DNA of 64,000 nucleotides from Halalkalicoccus tibetensis (GTDB lineage: Archaea; Halobacteriota; Halobacteria; Halobacteriales; Halalkalicoccaceae). Position numbers and translations under genes: made by a program. The notes below the pieces were generated by a model, which was given only the letters and a program-made list of their open reading frames with translations, searched no databases and was not told where the DNA came from. Position 1 is the stretch's first letter. Every line of letters begins with the position of its first letter. Of this stretch, positions 27,055 to 35,724 are shown piece after piece. The stretch lies in contig NZ_JBBMXV010000001.1 in NCBI RefSeq assembly GCF_037996645.1, positions 787,138 to 851,137 on the forward strand, in the 5' to 3' direction.

Positions 27055-28388
27055 GTCTCCGCCGGAGCGGACTGCCACGCGACCCGGGCGAACCGGAGGA
27101 GCAACAGCGCGGTCGCGAGCCCCATCCCGGCGGCGAAGAGGACGGCGAACGCCGAGAAGGGGTCGGTGATCGCGGCGGCCTGTTCGCGGACGAACGTGCC
27201 CGCGGTGACGACCGCGACGCCGAGCAGCGCCAGTCCGGCGAGGTTCACGGGCACGGAAAGGGTTTCGTCGACCACCGCGGGGTCGTTCAGCAGGTAGAGC
27301 ACGAGCACGATCGCGAAGGGCGTCCCGACGAGCCCGAACGCGAGGACGAGCACCAGAAGCGAGAAGAAGGAGCCCTCGAGGAAGGCCCCGCCCGCGGAGG
27401 CCAGCGCGACACAGACCACCAGCGCGCGATAACGCGGGTCCTCGATCGACCCCTCCCAGCCGAGCTTGTCGGCGACGGCGTAGGGGGGAACGACGGTGTT
27501 GCCCCCGAGCGTCGAGAGCGCGGCCCCGAGCAGGCCAAGCAGGAACAGCCAGGTCGCGTACTCGCCGACGGTCGGCGCGAGCGCCTGGGCGGCGCCGATC
27601 TCGGTGATCGTCTCGGCGTCGACCCCCGGCGTGTGGAGCACGCTCGCGGCGACGAGGAAGATCGCGAGGCCGTAGATCCCGAAGGCGACGAGCATCGAAC
27701 TGGCGATGTCGAAGCGGACGAGCCCGCGTTCCTCGCGCCCCCAGCCCCGCGCGCGCATCGTGTAGCTCTGCATCACCAGCAGGGTGACGTGGACGGCACC
27801 CCCGAGGACGCCGGCGGCGACCAGCGCGCCCGACAGGCCCTCGGGGATCCGCGGGGCGAGCCCGCCGGCGGCCGCGGTCGGATCGATCGGGACGACGACG
27901 GCCGTCGCGACGAACACTAACACGACCAGCGAGACGAGCAGCTTCGCGCCCAGCTCGGCGAAGCGATAGCCGCCGCTCGCGAGCCCGACCGCGAGCACGA
28001 CGGCCCAGACGACCGCCCAGAGACGCGCGTCGATGCCGGTCAGCAGCTCGCTCACGTTCGCGGCAGTCTGCATGATCACCAGCTGGGCGAGCCCCGCCGC
28101 GAGCACCACGTCGATCACGAGCACCCACGCCCAGCCCTCGCCGAGACGGGTCTCGACGACCGAGACGAGCCCCTCCTCGGTGAGGTAGCCGAGCCGGGCG
28201 GCGAGATACTGGCCGAGCGCGCCCAACAGGGCCGCCAGGACCACGACCCACAGTAGCGTGTAGCCGTAGCCCGCCCCCGCGGTCAGCAGGCTTGCCATCG
28301 TCGCCGGTCCCGCGGCGACCGCGCCCGCGAGCCACGTCGGCCCCATCCGTCCCGCGTATTCACGTACCCGACTGCCGTCGCTCATCAC
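27051..28388 (-). CDS. NRAMP-like membrane transporter
   Basis: 445 residues with about 11 helices. Helix 1 reads MGPTWLAGAVAAGPATMASLLTAGAGYGYTLLW, the NRAMP start, but the metal-binding DPGN is replaced by GPAT. Helix 6, which in NRAMP carries M-P-H, here reads VHVTLLVMQSYTM. So both key metal sites differ, and transition-metal transport is doubtful; magnesium, aluminium or an organic substrate are alternatives known in divergent NRAMP branches. The start could be either of the first two Met codons. It is coupled to a P-loop gene. Confidence 0.82.
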   Translation of the reverse strand: MMSDGSRVREYAGRMGPTWLAGAVAAGPATMASLLTAGAGYGYTLLWVVVLAALLGALGQYLAARLGYLTEEGLVSVVETRLGEGWAWVLVIDVVLAAGLAQLVIMQTAANVSELLTGIDARLWAVVWAVVLAVGLASGGYRFAELGAKLLVSLVVLVFVATAVVVPIDPTAAAGGLAPRIPEGLSGALVAAGVLGGAVHVTLLVMQSYTMRARGWGREERGLVRFDIASSMLVAFGIYGLAIFLVAASVLHTPGVDAETITEIGAAQALAPTVGEYATWLFLLGLLGAALSTLGGNTVVPPYAVADKLGWEGSIEDPRYRALVVCVALASAGGAFLEGSFFSLLVLVLAFGLVGTPFAIVLVLYLLNDPAVVDETLSVPVNLAGLALLGVAVVTAGTFVREQAAAITDPFSAFAVLFAAGMGLATALLLLRFARVAWQSAPAET

Positions 28389-28424
28389 GCCCGCTTTCGG
28401 TTCCGGCTATATAACCGCGTGGTA

Positions 28425-29582
28425 TCAATCGTTCTCGACCTCGGGCGGCTGCTCCCGTGGCCCGTCGCCGTCGATCGGGAACCCCTCGCCGCGGGCGGAC
28501 TGGACGCGCTGTGGGTAGGGGATGGTGATCCCCTCGCGGTCGAACGCCTCCTTGATCGCCTCGATCGCGTCGGTCCGGGCATCCCACTCGCGGCGCCTGG
28601 TCGGATCGCCGATCCAGACCCGCAGCTCGAGCAGGATCGACGAGTCGGCGAAACGCTTTGCGACCACCTCCGGGTCGGGCGAGGACTTGATGGAATCGAG
28701 CCCCTCGACCGCCTCGACGGCGACCCGACGGGCGCGGTTGACGTCGGTGTCGTAGTCGATGCCGACCTCGATCTCGACGCGGAGCTGGTTGTTCCGCGAG
28801 AGGTTCGTGAGGTCGCTCTCGGTGATGATGTCGTTGGGCACCAGGACGTGCTCGTCGCTGAAAGTCTGGATCTTCGTGTTGAAGATCGTCACGTCCTTGA
28901 CGATCCCCGAGTGGTCCTTGATCTGGATCCAGTCGCCGACACGGAAGGGACGCGAGAACAGCAGGACGAACCCGGCGAGCATCGCCGCGAGCGTCTCGCG
29001 GGCCGCCAAACCGACGATGGCGGTGATCGCGCCCGCGCCGATGAAGATGTTCGTCAGGTCGACCCCCCAGACGGTGAGGATCACGGTCCCGGCGGCGAGG
29101 GCGATCCCGACGTCGGCGACGTGGTAGGCGACCTCGCTCTGATGTCTGGTTACCGAGGAGGTCTGCTGGAGCTTGTCGATCGACCGGTTGACGAACCGTA
29201 TCAGGAGGTACGCGATCAGCACCACCGCGACGGTCACGAGCTGCTGGATGACCGTCCAACGATCGATCACGACCGCATCGACGATCACCTCGAGGAAGAA
29301 CGTGACCTGCCAGATGACGCTGAACGCGTACACGCCCGCCGCGATGACGAACAGCAGCCACACGATCCGGCCGACCTCGCCGATATGCCGGCCGTAGCGA
29401 TCCATCAGACGAGCCTCCAACCGACGTCCGGACTTGAGCGAGAGGACGACCAGCGCGACCAGAAGCATCGTCGCGAACAGCTGCGCTCCCGGTGTGTTCA
29501 GATACGCCTGTTGGATCTCGGGGACCGGATCGGGCCGGAGCGTCACGGGGACGCCACCCGTCGTGGCGAGATCAGCACACAT
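28425..29582 (-). CDS. mechanosensitive ion channel, MscS family
   Basis: 385 residues with four or five N-terminal helices and a pore-lining helix TNIFIGAGAITAIVGLAARETLAAMLAGF near residue 180, then the beta domain (RPFRVGDWIQI near 212) and the cytoplasmic vestibule. It releases osmolytes on hypo-osmotic shock. The C-terminal 45 residues are acidic and proline-rich. The GTTAAC box 20-25 nt before the ATG suits a leaderless transcript. Confidence 0.93.
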   Translation of the reverse strand: MCADLATTGGVPVTLRPDPVPEIQQAYLNTPGAQLFATMLLVALVVLSLKSGRRLEARLMDRYGRHIGEVGRIVWLLFVIAAGVYAFSVIWQVTFFLEVIVDAVVIDRWTVIQQLVTVAVVLIAYLLIRFVNRSIDKLQQTSSVTRHQSEVAYHVADVGIALAAGTVILTVWGVDLTNIFIGAGAITAIVGLAARETLAAMLAGFVLLFSRPFRVGDWIQIKDHSGIVKDVTIFNTKIQTFSDEHVLVPNDIITESDLTNLSRNNQLRVEIEVGIDYDTDVNRARRVAVEAVEGLDSIKSSPDPEVVAKRFADSSILLELRVWIGDPTRRREWDARTDAIEAIKEAFDREGITIPYPQRVQSARGEGFPIDGDGPREQPPEVEND

Positions 29583-29975
29583 CTCTCGGTAGGGCCACGT
29601 AGGTTAACGGTACTGATAGGTTTTAACGTTCACCCGGCACCTGCCGTTCGGGGACCGACCCGAACGAGAGGATCTGCCGACGATACCGGCTCGTACCGGC
29701 CCGAAACAGCCCTCTGACCGATCCGCGCTCGACGCCGAACGACGAACGGTGCTGGTGGACTCCGCGACGGCCGGGACCGAACCTCTCGGGAGGGAGGAAC
29801 GATCCTCACCACACATATCAATAGATTTAATACATGTCCAATCAACAGAATGATATACACGAGGTGCCGATCCGGACGACCCCGACTCCCCAGAACGTGC
29901 TCCTGCTCGCCCCGACGACGATACCTCCGATTAACACCTCCATAACCTTACCTGTCCAAATCGACATGTTCGGGT
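29583..29975. other. 393-nt intergenic stretch without a recognisable gene
   Basis: It separates the divergent MscS gene and the small membrane protein gene. The part at 29812-29870 is AT-rich against a GC-rich background (TCAATAGATTTAATACATG and nearby), and two TTAAC-type boxes near 29603 and 29623 could serve MscS. ORFs on both strands here lack homology and run through Arg/Pro-rich sequence, so no gene is called. Confidence 0.5.
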
Positions 29976-30266
29976 ATGTCGGAACAGCAGCGATCCGGCA
30001 CGGACGACGCACAGCGCGACGAACCGCCCGCGGAGGGGAGCGCGACCGCGTTCTTCGCACGCGGGATCGTCAGGATGGGGCTCGTCGTTCTGGGCACCGT
30101 CCTGTTGTTGTTCGCGCTCGGGCAGGCGTTCGGTCTCGACCTGCTCGGCATGGTGGCCGACTTCCTCGCGACGCAGACGGGGCAGTGGCTCGCCGTCGCG
30201 TTCTTCGCGCTCGTGTTGATCGGCGTCGCCGCGGGTGGCTGGCGCTCCCGGCGCCCGCCCGCCTGA
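29976..30266 (+). CDS. small two-helix membrane protein
   Basis: 96 residues: a polar acidic N-terminus of 25 residues, then two hydrophobic helices (GLVVLGTVLLLFALGQAFG and WLAVAFFALVLIGVAAGGW) and a basic end (RSRRPPA), consistent with the N-terminus and C-terminus inside. It is a haloarchaeal small membrane protein of unknown role. It is separated from DNA polymerase Y by 114 nt. Confidence 0.72.
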   Translation: MSEQQRSGTDDAQRDEPPAEGSATAFFARGIVRMGLVVLGTVLLLFALGQAFGLDLLGMVADFLATQTGQWLAVAFFALVLIGVAAGGWRSRRPPA

Positions 30267-30380
30267 CGCACGCGCTCGCTTCCGGCATACCCGCGTTTTA
30301 TCGGCCCCACTCGTCCGGTACCGGGCGATCACGACCACACCGTAGCCGCGGCGCTTAACACCGCCCGCCCCGCAGTACCC

Positions 30381-31643
30381 ATGATGGGAGCGCGGCTGCC
30401 CGGCGTCGAGTCGGAGGACCGGATCGTCGCCCACGCCGACATGGACTGCTTCTACGCGTCCTGCGAGCGCCTCCGCGAGCCCGCGCTCCGGGGCGAGCCG
30501 CTGGTCGTTGGCATGGGCTACGAGCCCGGCGAGACGGTCGGCGCCGTCGCGACCGCGAGCTACGAGGCCCGCGCGTTCGGCGTCGAGAGCGCCCAGGCGA
30601 TCACCGAGGCGCTCGAACGCCTCCCCCGGAAACGGGTCGCCGCGACCGACCCCGATCTCGACGTCGAGGCGGCGGGGTTCTACCGGCCCGTCGACATGGC
30701 CTTCTACGAGTCGGTCAGCGAGGAGGTCCGGGAGATCCTCCACGCCCACGCGGGCACCGTCCGCGAGGTCAGCATCGACGAGGCGTACCTCGACGTCACC
30801 GAGGAAACGACCTGGGACGAGGCCGAGGACTTCGCCCGCGGGATCAAGGACCGGATCGAGCGCGAGGTCGGCGTGGTCGCGAGCATCGGAGTCGCCCCGA
30901 ACATGAGCACCGCGAAGATCGCGAGCGACGCCGAGAAGCCCGACGGGCTGGTCGTCGTCGAGCCCGAGGCGGTCCGGGAGTTCCTCGCGCCCGTCCCCGT
31001 CGAGGACCTCCACGGTGTGGGTCCCGTCACCGCCCGCACCCTTCGCGATCGTGGGATCGAAACCGCGGGCCACCTCGCGGGCGCCGAGCGCCACGCCCTG
31101 GTCTCGGAGTTCGGCGAGCGCGGCGCGGACCTCTACGACCGGGCCCGTGGGGTGGACGACCGGGTGGTGACCCCGAAGGGGAGACCGAAGAGTCTCTCGC
31201 GCGAGTCGGCGTTCGCCGATCCGACCGGCGACCTCGGGGCGGTCGAGGAGCGGGCCCTGACGCTCGCGGCGGCCGTCTCCGAGCGGGCCATCCGGAAGGA
31301 CGCGCTCTACCGTACCATCGGAATCAAGGTCGTCACCCCGCCGTTCGACGTGAACACGCGCGCCCGGTCGCTTCCCGGGCCGGTGGACGACCCCGAGCTC
31401 GTCGGGCGGGTCGTCCGCGAGCTGCTCTCCGAGTTCGAGGGCGAGCGGGTGCGGAAGGTCGGCGTGCGCGTCTCGAACCTCGAGTTCGGCTCGGCGGCCC
31501 AGGCCAGCCTCGACGGCTGGGCCGGGAGCGAGGACGTCGTCGACGGGTCCAGTTCCGAGGGCGAGGAGGACGGGCCCGAGGCGGAGTCGAGCACCGACCG
31601 CGCCGAGGGCTCCGGGCAGGCCTCCCTCTCGCAGTTCGAGTGA
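30381..31643 (+). CDS. dinB: DNA polymerase IV/Y family (DinB)
   Basis: 420 residues. The catalytic carboxylates are in HADMDCFYASCERL (D20, D22) and VSIDEAYLDVT near residue 132, with fingers, thumb and little-finger domains following. The last eight residues QASLSQFE form a PCNA-interacting (PIP-like) peptide, so it should be recruited to the sliding clamp for translesion synthesis. The C-terminal 45 residues before the PIP box are an acidic flexible linker. MMGARL has two start choices three bases apart. Confidence 0.94.
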   Translation: MMGARLPGVESEDRIVAHADMDCFYASCERLREPALRGEPLVVGMGYEPGETVGAVATASYEARAFGVESAQAITEALERLPRKRVAATDPDLDVEAAGFYRPVDMAFYESVSEEVREILHAHAGTVREVSIDEAYLDVTEETTWDEAEDFARGIKDRIEREVGVVASIGVAPNMSTAKIASDAEKPDGLVVVEPEAVREFLAPVPVEDLHGVGPVTARTLRDRGIETAGHLAGAERHALVSEFGERGADLYDRARGVDDRVVTPKGRPKSLSRESAFADPTGDLGAVEERALTLAAAVSERAIRKDALYRTIGIKVVTPPFDVNTRARSLPGPVDDPELVGRVVRELLSEFEGERVRKVGVRVSNLEFGSAAQASLDGWAGSEDVVDGSSSEGEEDGPEAESSTDRAEGSGQASLSQFE

Positions 31644-31676
31644 GGGTTTATCAGCGAGCCGTCCCTACCGCCGTGT

Positions 31677-31907
31677 ATGACCACCGTCGAGATCGAGTAC
31701 TGCGTTCCGTGTGGCTTCCTCGAACGCGCCGAGGCCGTCCAGCACGCCCTGCTCACGAACTTCGGCGAGGAGATCGACGAGCTGACCCTGATCACCGGCG
31801 ACCACGGGATCTTCGAGGTCCGGGTCGACGGGGAGGTCGTCTTCGAGAAGGAGGAGGACGAGTACGACGTCGACGACATCACGCGGGACGTCCGCGCCTA
31901 CGTCTAA
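31677..31907 (+). CDS. Rdx-family selenoprotein-W-like protein
   Basis: 76 residues. MTTVEIEYCVPCGFLERAEAVQ has the CxxC redox motif (C9, C12) at the usual place in the thioredoxin-like SelW/SelT/Rdx fold; here both positions are cysteine, no selenocysteine. A GGEVVFEKEEDEY-type strand and helix finish the fold. It probably works as a small thiol oxidoreductase. It follows the polymerase gene by 33 nt; convergent hairpins begin just after its stop. Confidence 0.85.
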   Translation: MTTVEIEYCVPCGFLERAEAVQHALLTNFGEEIDELTLITGDHGIFEVRVDGEVVFEKEEDEYDVDDITRDVRAYV

Positions 31908-31928
31908 ACGAAAGCCCTCACTCGGTCC

Positions 31929-32084
31929 CGAGAAACGCTCCGCGTTTCTCGTGTGCCAGCAAAATCGCTTCGCGATTTTTGAGACCGCCAGGCCCGCCAA
32001 CGTGCGATTCCGATCGGAATCGCTCGCCAAGGACGCCTTCCCCGCCCCGCGAACGGGGTCGTCACGTTCGGCGACCCCGTTCGC
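31929..32084. repeat. cluster of four inverted repeats beside tpiA
   Basis: In 156 nt there are four separate palindromes: 31929-31951 (10-bp arms, 3-nt loop TCC), 31961-31979 (8-bp arms, 3-nt loop TTC), 32004-32023 (perfect 20-bp palindrome), and 32049-32084 (13-bp arms around a 10-nt loop). No ORF with homology runs through. Both adjacent genes end here, so the cluster may act as a bidirectional terminator, but the number and variety of stems exceed what that needs. Confidence 0.8.
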
Positions 32085-32127
32085 GCCGTCCGCCGCACTG
32101 AACGGCGATCCGTAGAACTGTATCCGT

Positions 32128-32772
32128 CTACAGCGGCTCGACCAGGTCCTCGAGCGCCGCCCGCGGGTCGTCGGCCTTCGCGACGCCGCTCGCGAGCAGC
32201 ACACCCTTGGCACCCAGCTCCTCGGCGGCGGCCAGGTCCTCGCCGGTGCTGATGCCGGCGCCACAGAGCACTTCCACCGACTCGTCGACGGCTTCTGCGG
32301 CCGCGACCGCGTCGGTGACGATGTCGGGATCGGCCTGGCTGACGGGAGTACCGGAGCCGATGAGCTCGGGCGGCTCGACCGCGACGGCGTCGGGGCCGAG
32401 CGCGGCGACGGCCTTCACCTGTTCGGGATTGTTGGCACAGACGACGGTTTCGAGGCCGGCCCGTTCGGCGGCCCCGATCCCGGCGTCGATATCGGCGAGC
32501 TTCAGGCGCTTCTCCGAGTGGTTGATCATCGTGCCCGTCGCGCCCGCCTCCGCGAGCGACTCGGCGAGCGCGCTGCCGGTGTGACTGCCGGTCTCGTTGC
32601 CGTCGGTGTGCTGGGCCCACGTCTCGACGCCCGTCTTGGCGACCGACTCCAGTCGGGCGGTCTGGGGTGCGACGGCGATGCGAACCCCCGAGCTCTCGCT
32701 CACTTCGTGGGCTGCCTCTGCGATCTCGACGGGGTCACACGGGTAGGCCTTGCAGTTGACCAGAACGAACAT
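32128..32772 (-). CDS. tpiA: triosephosphate isomerase
   Basis: 214 residues, the short archaeal form. The TIM barrel carries VNCKAY at the start (catalytic Lys), INHSEKRL with the catalytic His near residue 83, and [10 protein letters not shown] with the catalytic Glu near residue 132, ending [20 protein letters not shown]. It interconverts DHAP and glyceraldehyde 3-phosphate. It is a single gene; a palindrome cluster follows its stop. Confidence 0.96.
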   Translation of the reverse strand: MFVLVNCKAYPCDPVEIAEAAHEVSESSGVRIAVAPQTARLESVAKTGVETWAQHTDGNETGSHTGSALAESLAEAGATGTMINHSEKRLKLADIDAGIGAAERAGLETVVCANNPEQVKAVAALGPDAVAVEPPELIGSGTPVSQADPDIVTDAVAAAEAVDESVEVLCGAGISTGEDLAAAEELGAKGVLLASGVAKADDPRAALEDLVEPL

Positions 32773-32818
32773 GGCTCGCCCTCGGGCGGGGCGGCTAAAG
32801 AGTCTTCCCGATCAGCGA

Positions 32819-33358
32819 TCAGGAGTCCTTGCGGGTGACGACGTCGCCCAGCGTGTAGCTCCCTGTAGAAGAACCACCCTCCCACTCGGTGTCGTCGTCG
32901 CTGACGCCCTCCGAGAGGGTGATGTCGAGCTTGCGCTCGAGCTTCGTCTGGACCGAGTCGCTGGGCAGCATGTCGCCGCGCTCGAGCTTGCGGATCAGGC
33001 TGGCCTTCTCGTTGAGCTCGCCCGCCAGATCCTCCTGGCTCAGGCCGGCCGACTCGCGGGCCTGGCGGATGCGCTGGTCGTAGTCGGAGGCGATCTCCTC
33101 CATCTCGTCGAACATGTCGCTCCGACGGCGGCTGGACCCGCCCGAGGAGCCCGACGACCCCGACCCGCTGTCGCCGCCCGAGTCCGACGTGCCCGACGAG
33201 GAGGACGTCGAGTACTTCGTGGAGCCCGACGAGGCGTCCTGCGTGCGGACCTCCGTCCCGAACTCCGAACAGGAATCGCAGACGTCGAGTTCAGCGCCCT
33301 CGATCTTGATCGTCGTCGGTGTGGAGGTATCGGTGCCACACATCTCACACTGAACCAT
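32819..33358 (-). CDS. multiprotein bridging factor 1-like protein
   Basis: 179 residues. An N-terminal zinc finger has cysteines 4, 7, 27 and 30 (CEMC and CDSC). A Ser/Gly-rich linker of about 50 residues (KYSTSSSSGTSDSGGDSGSG) follows, then a Cro-type HTH (ESAGLSQEDLAGELNEKASLIRKLERGDMLPSD) and an extension. This is the archaeal MBF1 architecture, a transcription or translation co-regulator. The linker is unusually Ser/Gly-rich. Confidence 0.93.
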   Translation of the reverse strand: MVQCEMCGTDTSTPTTIKIEGAELDVCDSCSEFGTEVRTQDASSGSTKYSTSSSSGTSDSGGDSGSGSSGSSGGSSRRRSDMFDEMEEIASDYDQRIRQARESAGLSQEDLAGELNEKASLIRKLERGDMLPSDSVQTKLERKLDITLSEGVSDDDTEWEGGSSTGSYTLGDVVTRKDS

Positions 33359-33400
33359 ACCCGCCCTTACCGGCGGGGGTGTATAAATGGTGCGCCACGC

Positions 33401-34009
33401 TCACCCAAGGGCGCCCATCGCGTGATAGAACCGCTGGAGGGCGGTGATGTGGCCGACGACCGCGAACAGCACGAGCAGCCAGCCCACGAGCGTCAGCCCG
33501 AGGATCGCAGCCGGATAGAGGGCGGTCAGCACCGCGACGACCCCCACCAGCACCAGTCGATCCGCCCGTCCGAGCATCCCCCCGTAGACGCGGTCGAGGC
33601 CGACGGCCTGGGCCTGGGTGCCGAGATAGGAGGTCATCAACACGCCCGTCACCGCGAGGAAGCCGACCGCGTACTCGCCGATCCCCGCCGCGAGCCCGGC
33701 GATGATGAGGATGTCCGCGTACCGGTCGAGGACGTGGTCGAGCAGGTCGCCCGCCGTCGAGGCGACGTTCTGACGTCGCGCGAGAGCCCCGTCGAGCAGG
33801 TCGAGCGCCCCGTTCAACAGGACGAGCAGCGCGCCGACGAGATACCAGCCCGGGTTCGCCCCGGCGACGTAGAACGCCCCGGCCGCGAACCCCGCGACCG
33901 CGAACGCGAGGACGCTCACGCCGTTCGGCGTCATGCCCGCTCTGTCGGCGCCCTCGACGAACGGCTCGAGGGTCCGGTCGGCGAGCGAGCGATACTGATC
34001 GAGGGTCAC
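33401..34009 (-). CDS. CDP-alcohol phosphatidyltransferase
   Basis: 202 residues, about six helices. The active-site motif DG-x2-AR-x8-G-x3-D-x3-D is complete in LDLLDGALARRQNVASTAGD followed by LLDHVLD. It transfers a CDP-activated lipid to an alcohol in membrane phospholipid synthesis; archaetidyl transfer to inositol phosphate or glycerol phosphate are possible. The start is GTG (34007-34009), overlapping the stop of adk by 4 nt. It closes the hisC-adk operon. Confidence 0.9.
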   Translation of the reverse strand: MTLDQYRSLADRTLEPFVEGADRAGMTPNGVSVLAFAVAGFAAGAFYVAGANPGWYLVGALLVLLNGALDLLDGALARRQNVASTAGDLLDHVLDRYADILIIAGLAAGIGEYAVGFLAVTGVLMTSYLGTQAQAVGLDRVYGGMLGRADRLVLVGVVAVLTALYPAAILGLTLVGWLLVLFAVVGHITALQRFYHAMGALG

Positions 34010-34548
34010 GAGAACTCCACCTCCCCGGCGCTGGGCTCGCGTTCCCCGTCGATCACGCGCTCGATCTCCTCGGCCACTTCCTCGGGCGAACGGTCGGTGG
34101 TGTCGATCTCGTAGACGCTCTCGAGGCCGTGTTCGGCCACCGCCTCCGAGAGGATCAGGTCGAGCGCCTCGCTTTCGGCGTTCTCGCGAGCGTAGCGAGC
34201 GAGGGCTTGGGGCGACTTCGTCGACCCGTTGTTCTCGCTCGCCTTCGGCTCGCTCTCCCCGCGCTCGCGAAGCCGCCGTTCGAGCTCGTCGGGCGCACAC
34301 CGCAGAACGACGACCCGGTCGGCCGGGAGGTGGTGGGCGAGGTGTGACTCGACGATCCCCTCCCGATCGTCGACGTACTCGCCGAGGGCGTCCATGTCGA
34401 CGACGAGGCTGTCGCGCTCTTCGTCGCGTTCGGTGTACAGCCCCTCGCGTTCGACGACCTCGTTGAGGTGCAGGACGTCGTGGTCCGTGAGGGGTTCCGT
34501 GGCGCTGGTCTTGCCCGTTCCGGGGGTGCCGGTGACGACGACCCTCAT
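34006..34548 (-). CDS. AK6/Fap7-type adenylate kinase with an in-frame insertion
   Basis: 180 residues. P-loop GTPGTGKTSATE at the N-terminus, ESHLAHHLPADRVVVLRC near residue 66, and IDTTDRSPEEVAEEI near the end match the archaeal Fap7/AK6 kinase, which links AMP phosphorylation to ribosome maturation. Between KASEN and AESEALD, contiguous in the family as I recall it, 17 extra residues NGSTKSPQALARYAREN are encoded by 34180-34230. They lie in the helical region after the LID, so the enzyme may stay active. It overlaps both neighbours by 4 nt. Confidence 0.88.
   Translation of the reverse strand: MRVVVTGTPGTGKTSATEPLTDHDVLHLNEVVEREGLYTERDEERDSLVVDMDALGEYVDDREGIVESHLAHHLPADRVVVLRCAPDELERRLRERGESEPKASENNGSTKSPQALARYARENAESEALDLILSEAVAEHGLESVYEIDTTDRSPEEVAEEIERVIDGEREPSAGEVEFS
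34180..34230 (-). repeat. 51-nt in-frame insertion element in adk
   Basis: The segment is bounded on the + strand by GTTCTCG at 34180-34186 and again at 34231-34237, a 7-nt direct repeat as left by insertion or slippage. It contains CGAC-TTC-GTCG (34213-34223) and the 9-mer TCGACCCGT that also occurs in the first purL insertion. It is exactly 17 codons and keeps the frame open. Confidence 0.7.
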
Positions 34549-35624
34549 ACCGTCTCCCGGAGCAGCTCGTTGCACTCGGTGACCGCCTTGCGGGTCTCCT
34601 CGTCGGTGCCACAGGTGATCCGGATGCACTCGGGCAGCCCGAAGCTCGTACAGTCCCGGACGATCACCCCCCGTTCCTGAAGCTGCTCTGCGACCCCACT
34701 CGCGTCGCCGACCTCCGCGAGCACGAAGTTGCCCGCGCTCTCCCAGGTCCGAGCGTCGAGGCGTTCGTACATGAACTGCCGGGAGTCGCGGGCGACCGCG
34801 ACGGAGCGCTCGACGTGTTCGGCGTCGCCGAGGGCGGCCAGCCCGGCCCGACAGGCGATCTCGCTCGCGGCGAAGGGCGTGTTCACCCGCGCGTATGCGT
34901 CGGCCCACGCCTCGGGAACCAGCGCGTAGCCCAACCGGACGCCGGCGAGCCCGTAGGCCTTCGAGAAGGTCCGCAGGACGGCCACGTCGTCGCGTCCATC
35001 GACCAGATCGACCGCGCTCGGGCCGTCGGAGAACTCGCCGTAGGCCTCGTCGACGACGATCAGGGTCTCCTCGTCGGTGCGCTCGGCCAGCTCCTCGACC
35101 TCCGCGAGGTCGATCTCCGAACCCGTGGGGTTGTGCGGGCTGGTGAGGTAGACGATCCGGTCGCCGTCGTAGTCGGCCAGCACCTTCTCGGCGGTCTGTT
35201 CGAACCCCTCGGCCTTCGAGACGGGGTAGGTCGCCACCCCGCCGTGGTGGTACCGGGCGCTCATCCCGTAGTAGGCGAAGCCCGGCTCCGGAACGAGCAC
35301 CCGGTCGCCCGGCTCCAGGGTCGCCCGCGCGAGGTAGTCGAGCGCGCCGTCGCCGCCGGCCGCGAGCCAGACCTGGCTCGTGGAGAGTCCCCAGCGGTCG
35401 GCGAGCTCCGCGGTGAGGTCGGCGTGGGAGGCCTTCGGGTAGGAGTGGATCCGGTCGGCGTGCTCGCGGATCGCCTCGACCGCGGCCGGGCTCGGCCCGA
35501 GCGGGTTCTCGTTGGAGGCCAGCTTCACGAGCGAGCCGGGGTCGAGCCCCAGTTCGCGGGCGACCTCCTCGACCCCCCGTCCGGCCTCGTAGGCGACGTG
35601 CGAGGAGAGGTCCCGTGGTTGCAT
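34545..35624 (-). CDS. hisC: histidinol-phosphate aminotransferase
   Basis: 359 residues of class II aminotransferase fold I. KLASNENPLGPSPAAVEAI near residue 32, LTSPHNPTGSEI near 150, VDEAYGEFSD near 185 and the PLP lysine in TFSKAYGLAGVRLGYAL near 215 are all present. It converts imidazole-acetol phosphate to histidinol phosphate. The ATG 35622-35624 starts MQPRDLSSH; a TTAATATAC box 26 nt upstream supports it. First gene of hisC-adk-CDP transferase, linked by two 4-nt overlaps. Confidence 0.95.
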   Translation of the reverse strand: MQPRDLSSHVAYEAGRGVEEVARELGLDPGSLVKLASNENPLGPSPAAVEAIREHADRIHSYPKASHADLTAELADRWGLSTSQVWLAAGGDGALDYLARATLEPGDRVLVPEPGFAYYGMSARYHHGGVATYPVSKAEGFEQTAEKVLADYDGDRIVYLTSPHNPTGSEIDLAEVEELAERTDEETLIVVDEAYGEFSDGPSAVDLVDGRDDVAVLRTFSKAYGLAGVRLGYALVPEAWADAYARVNTPFAASEIACRAGLAALGDAEHVERSVAVARDSRQFMYERLDARTWESAGNFVLAEVGDASGVAEQLQERGVIVRDCTSFGLPECIRITCGTDEETRKAVTECNELLRETV

Positions 35625-35724
35625 GGTCGCCCCAAGTGGGGCGGGTATATTAAGCGTGGCCACACGCCCTGGGCCCCGCTCCCGACGCCGTGAGTTTTAT
35701 GTCAGATACACGAGTTCATGCTGT

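Noticed and set aside
29630..29860. Minus-strand ORF opening with a hydrophobic MYIILLIGHVLNLL
   Set aside because: After the first 20 codons it is Arg/Pro-rich with no homology, and the hydrophobic start comes from the AT-rich promoter region.
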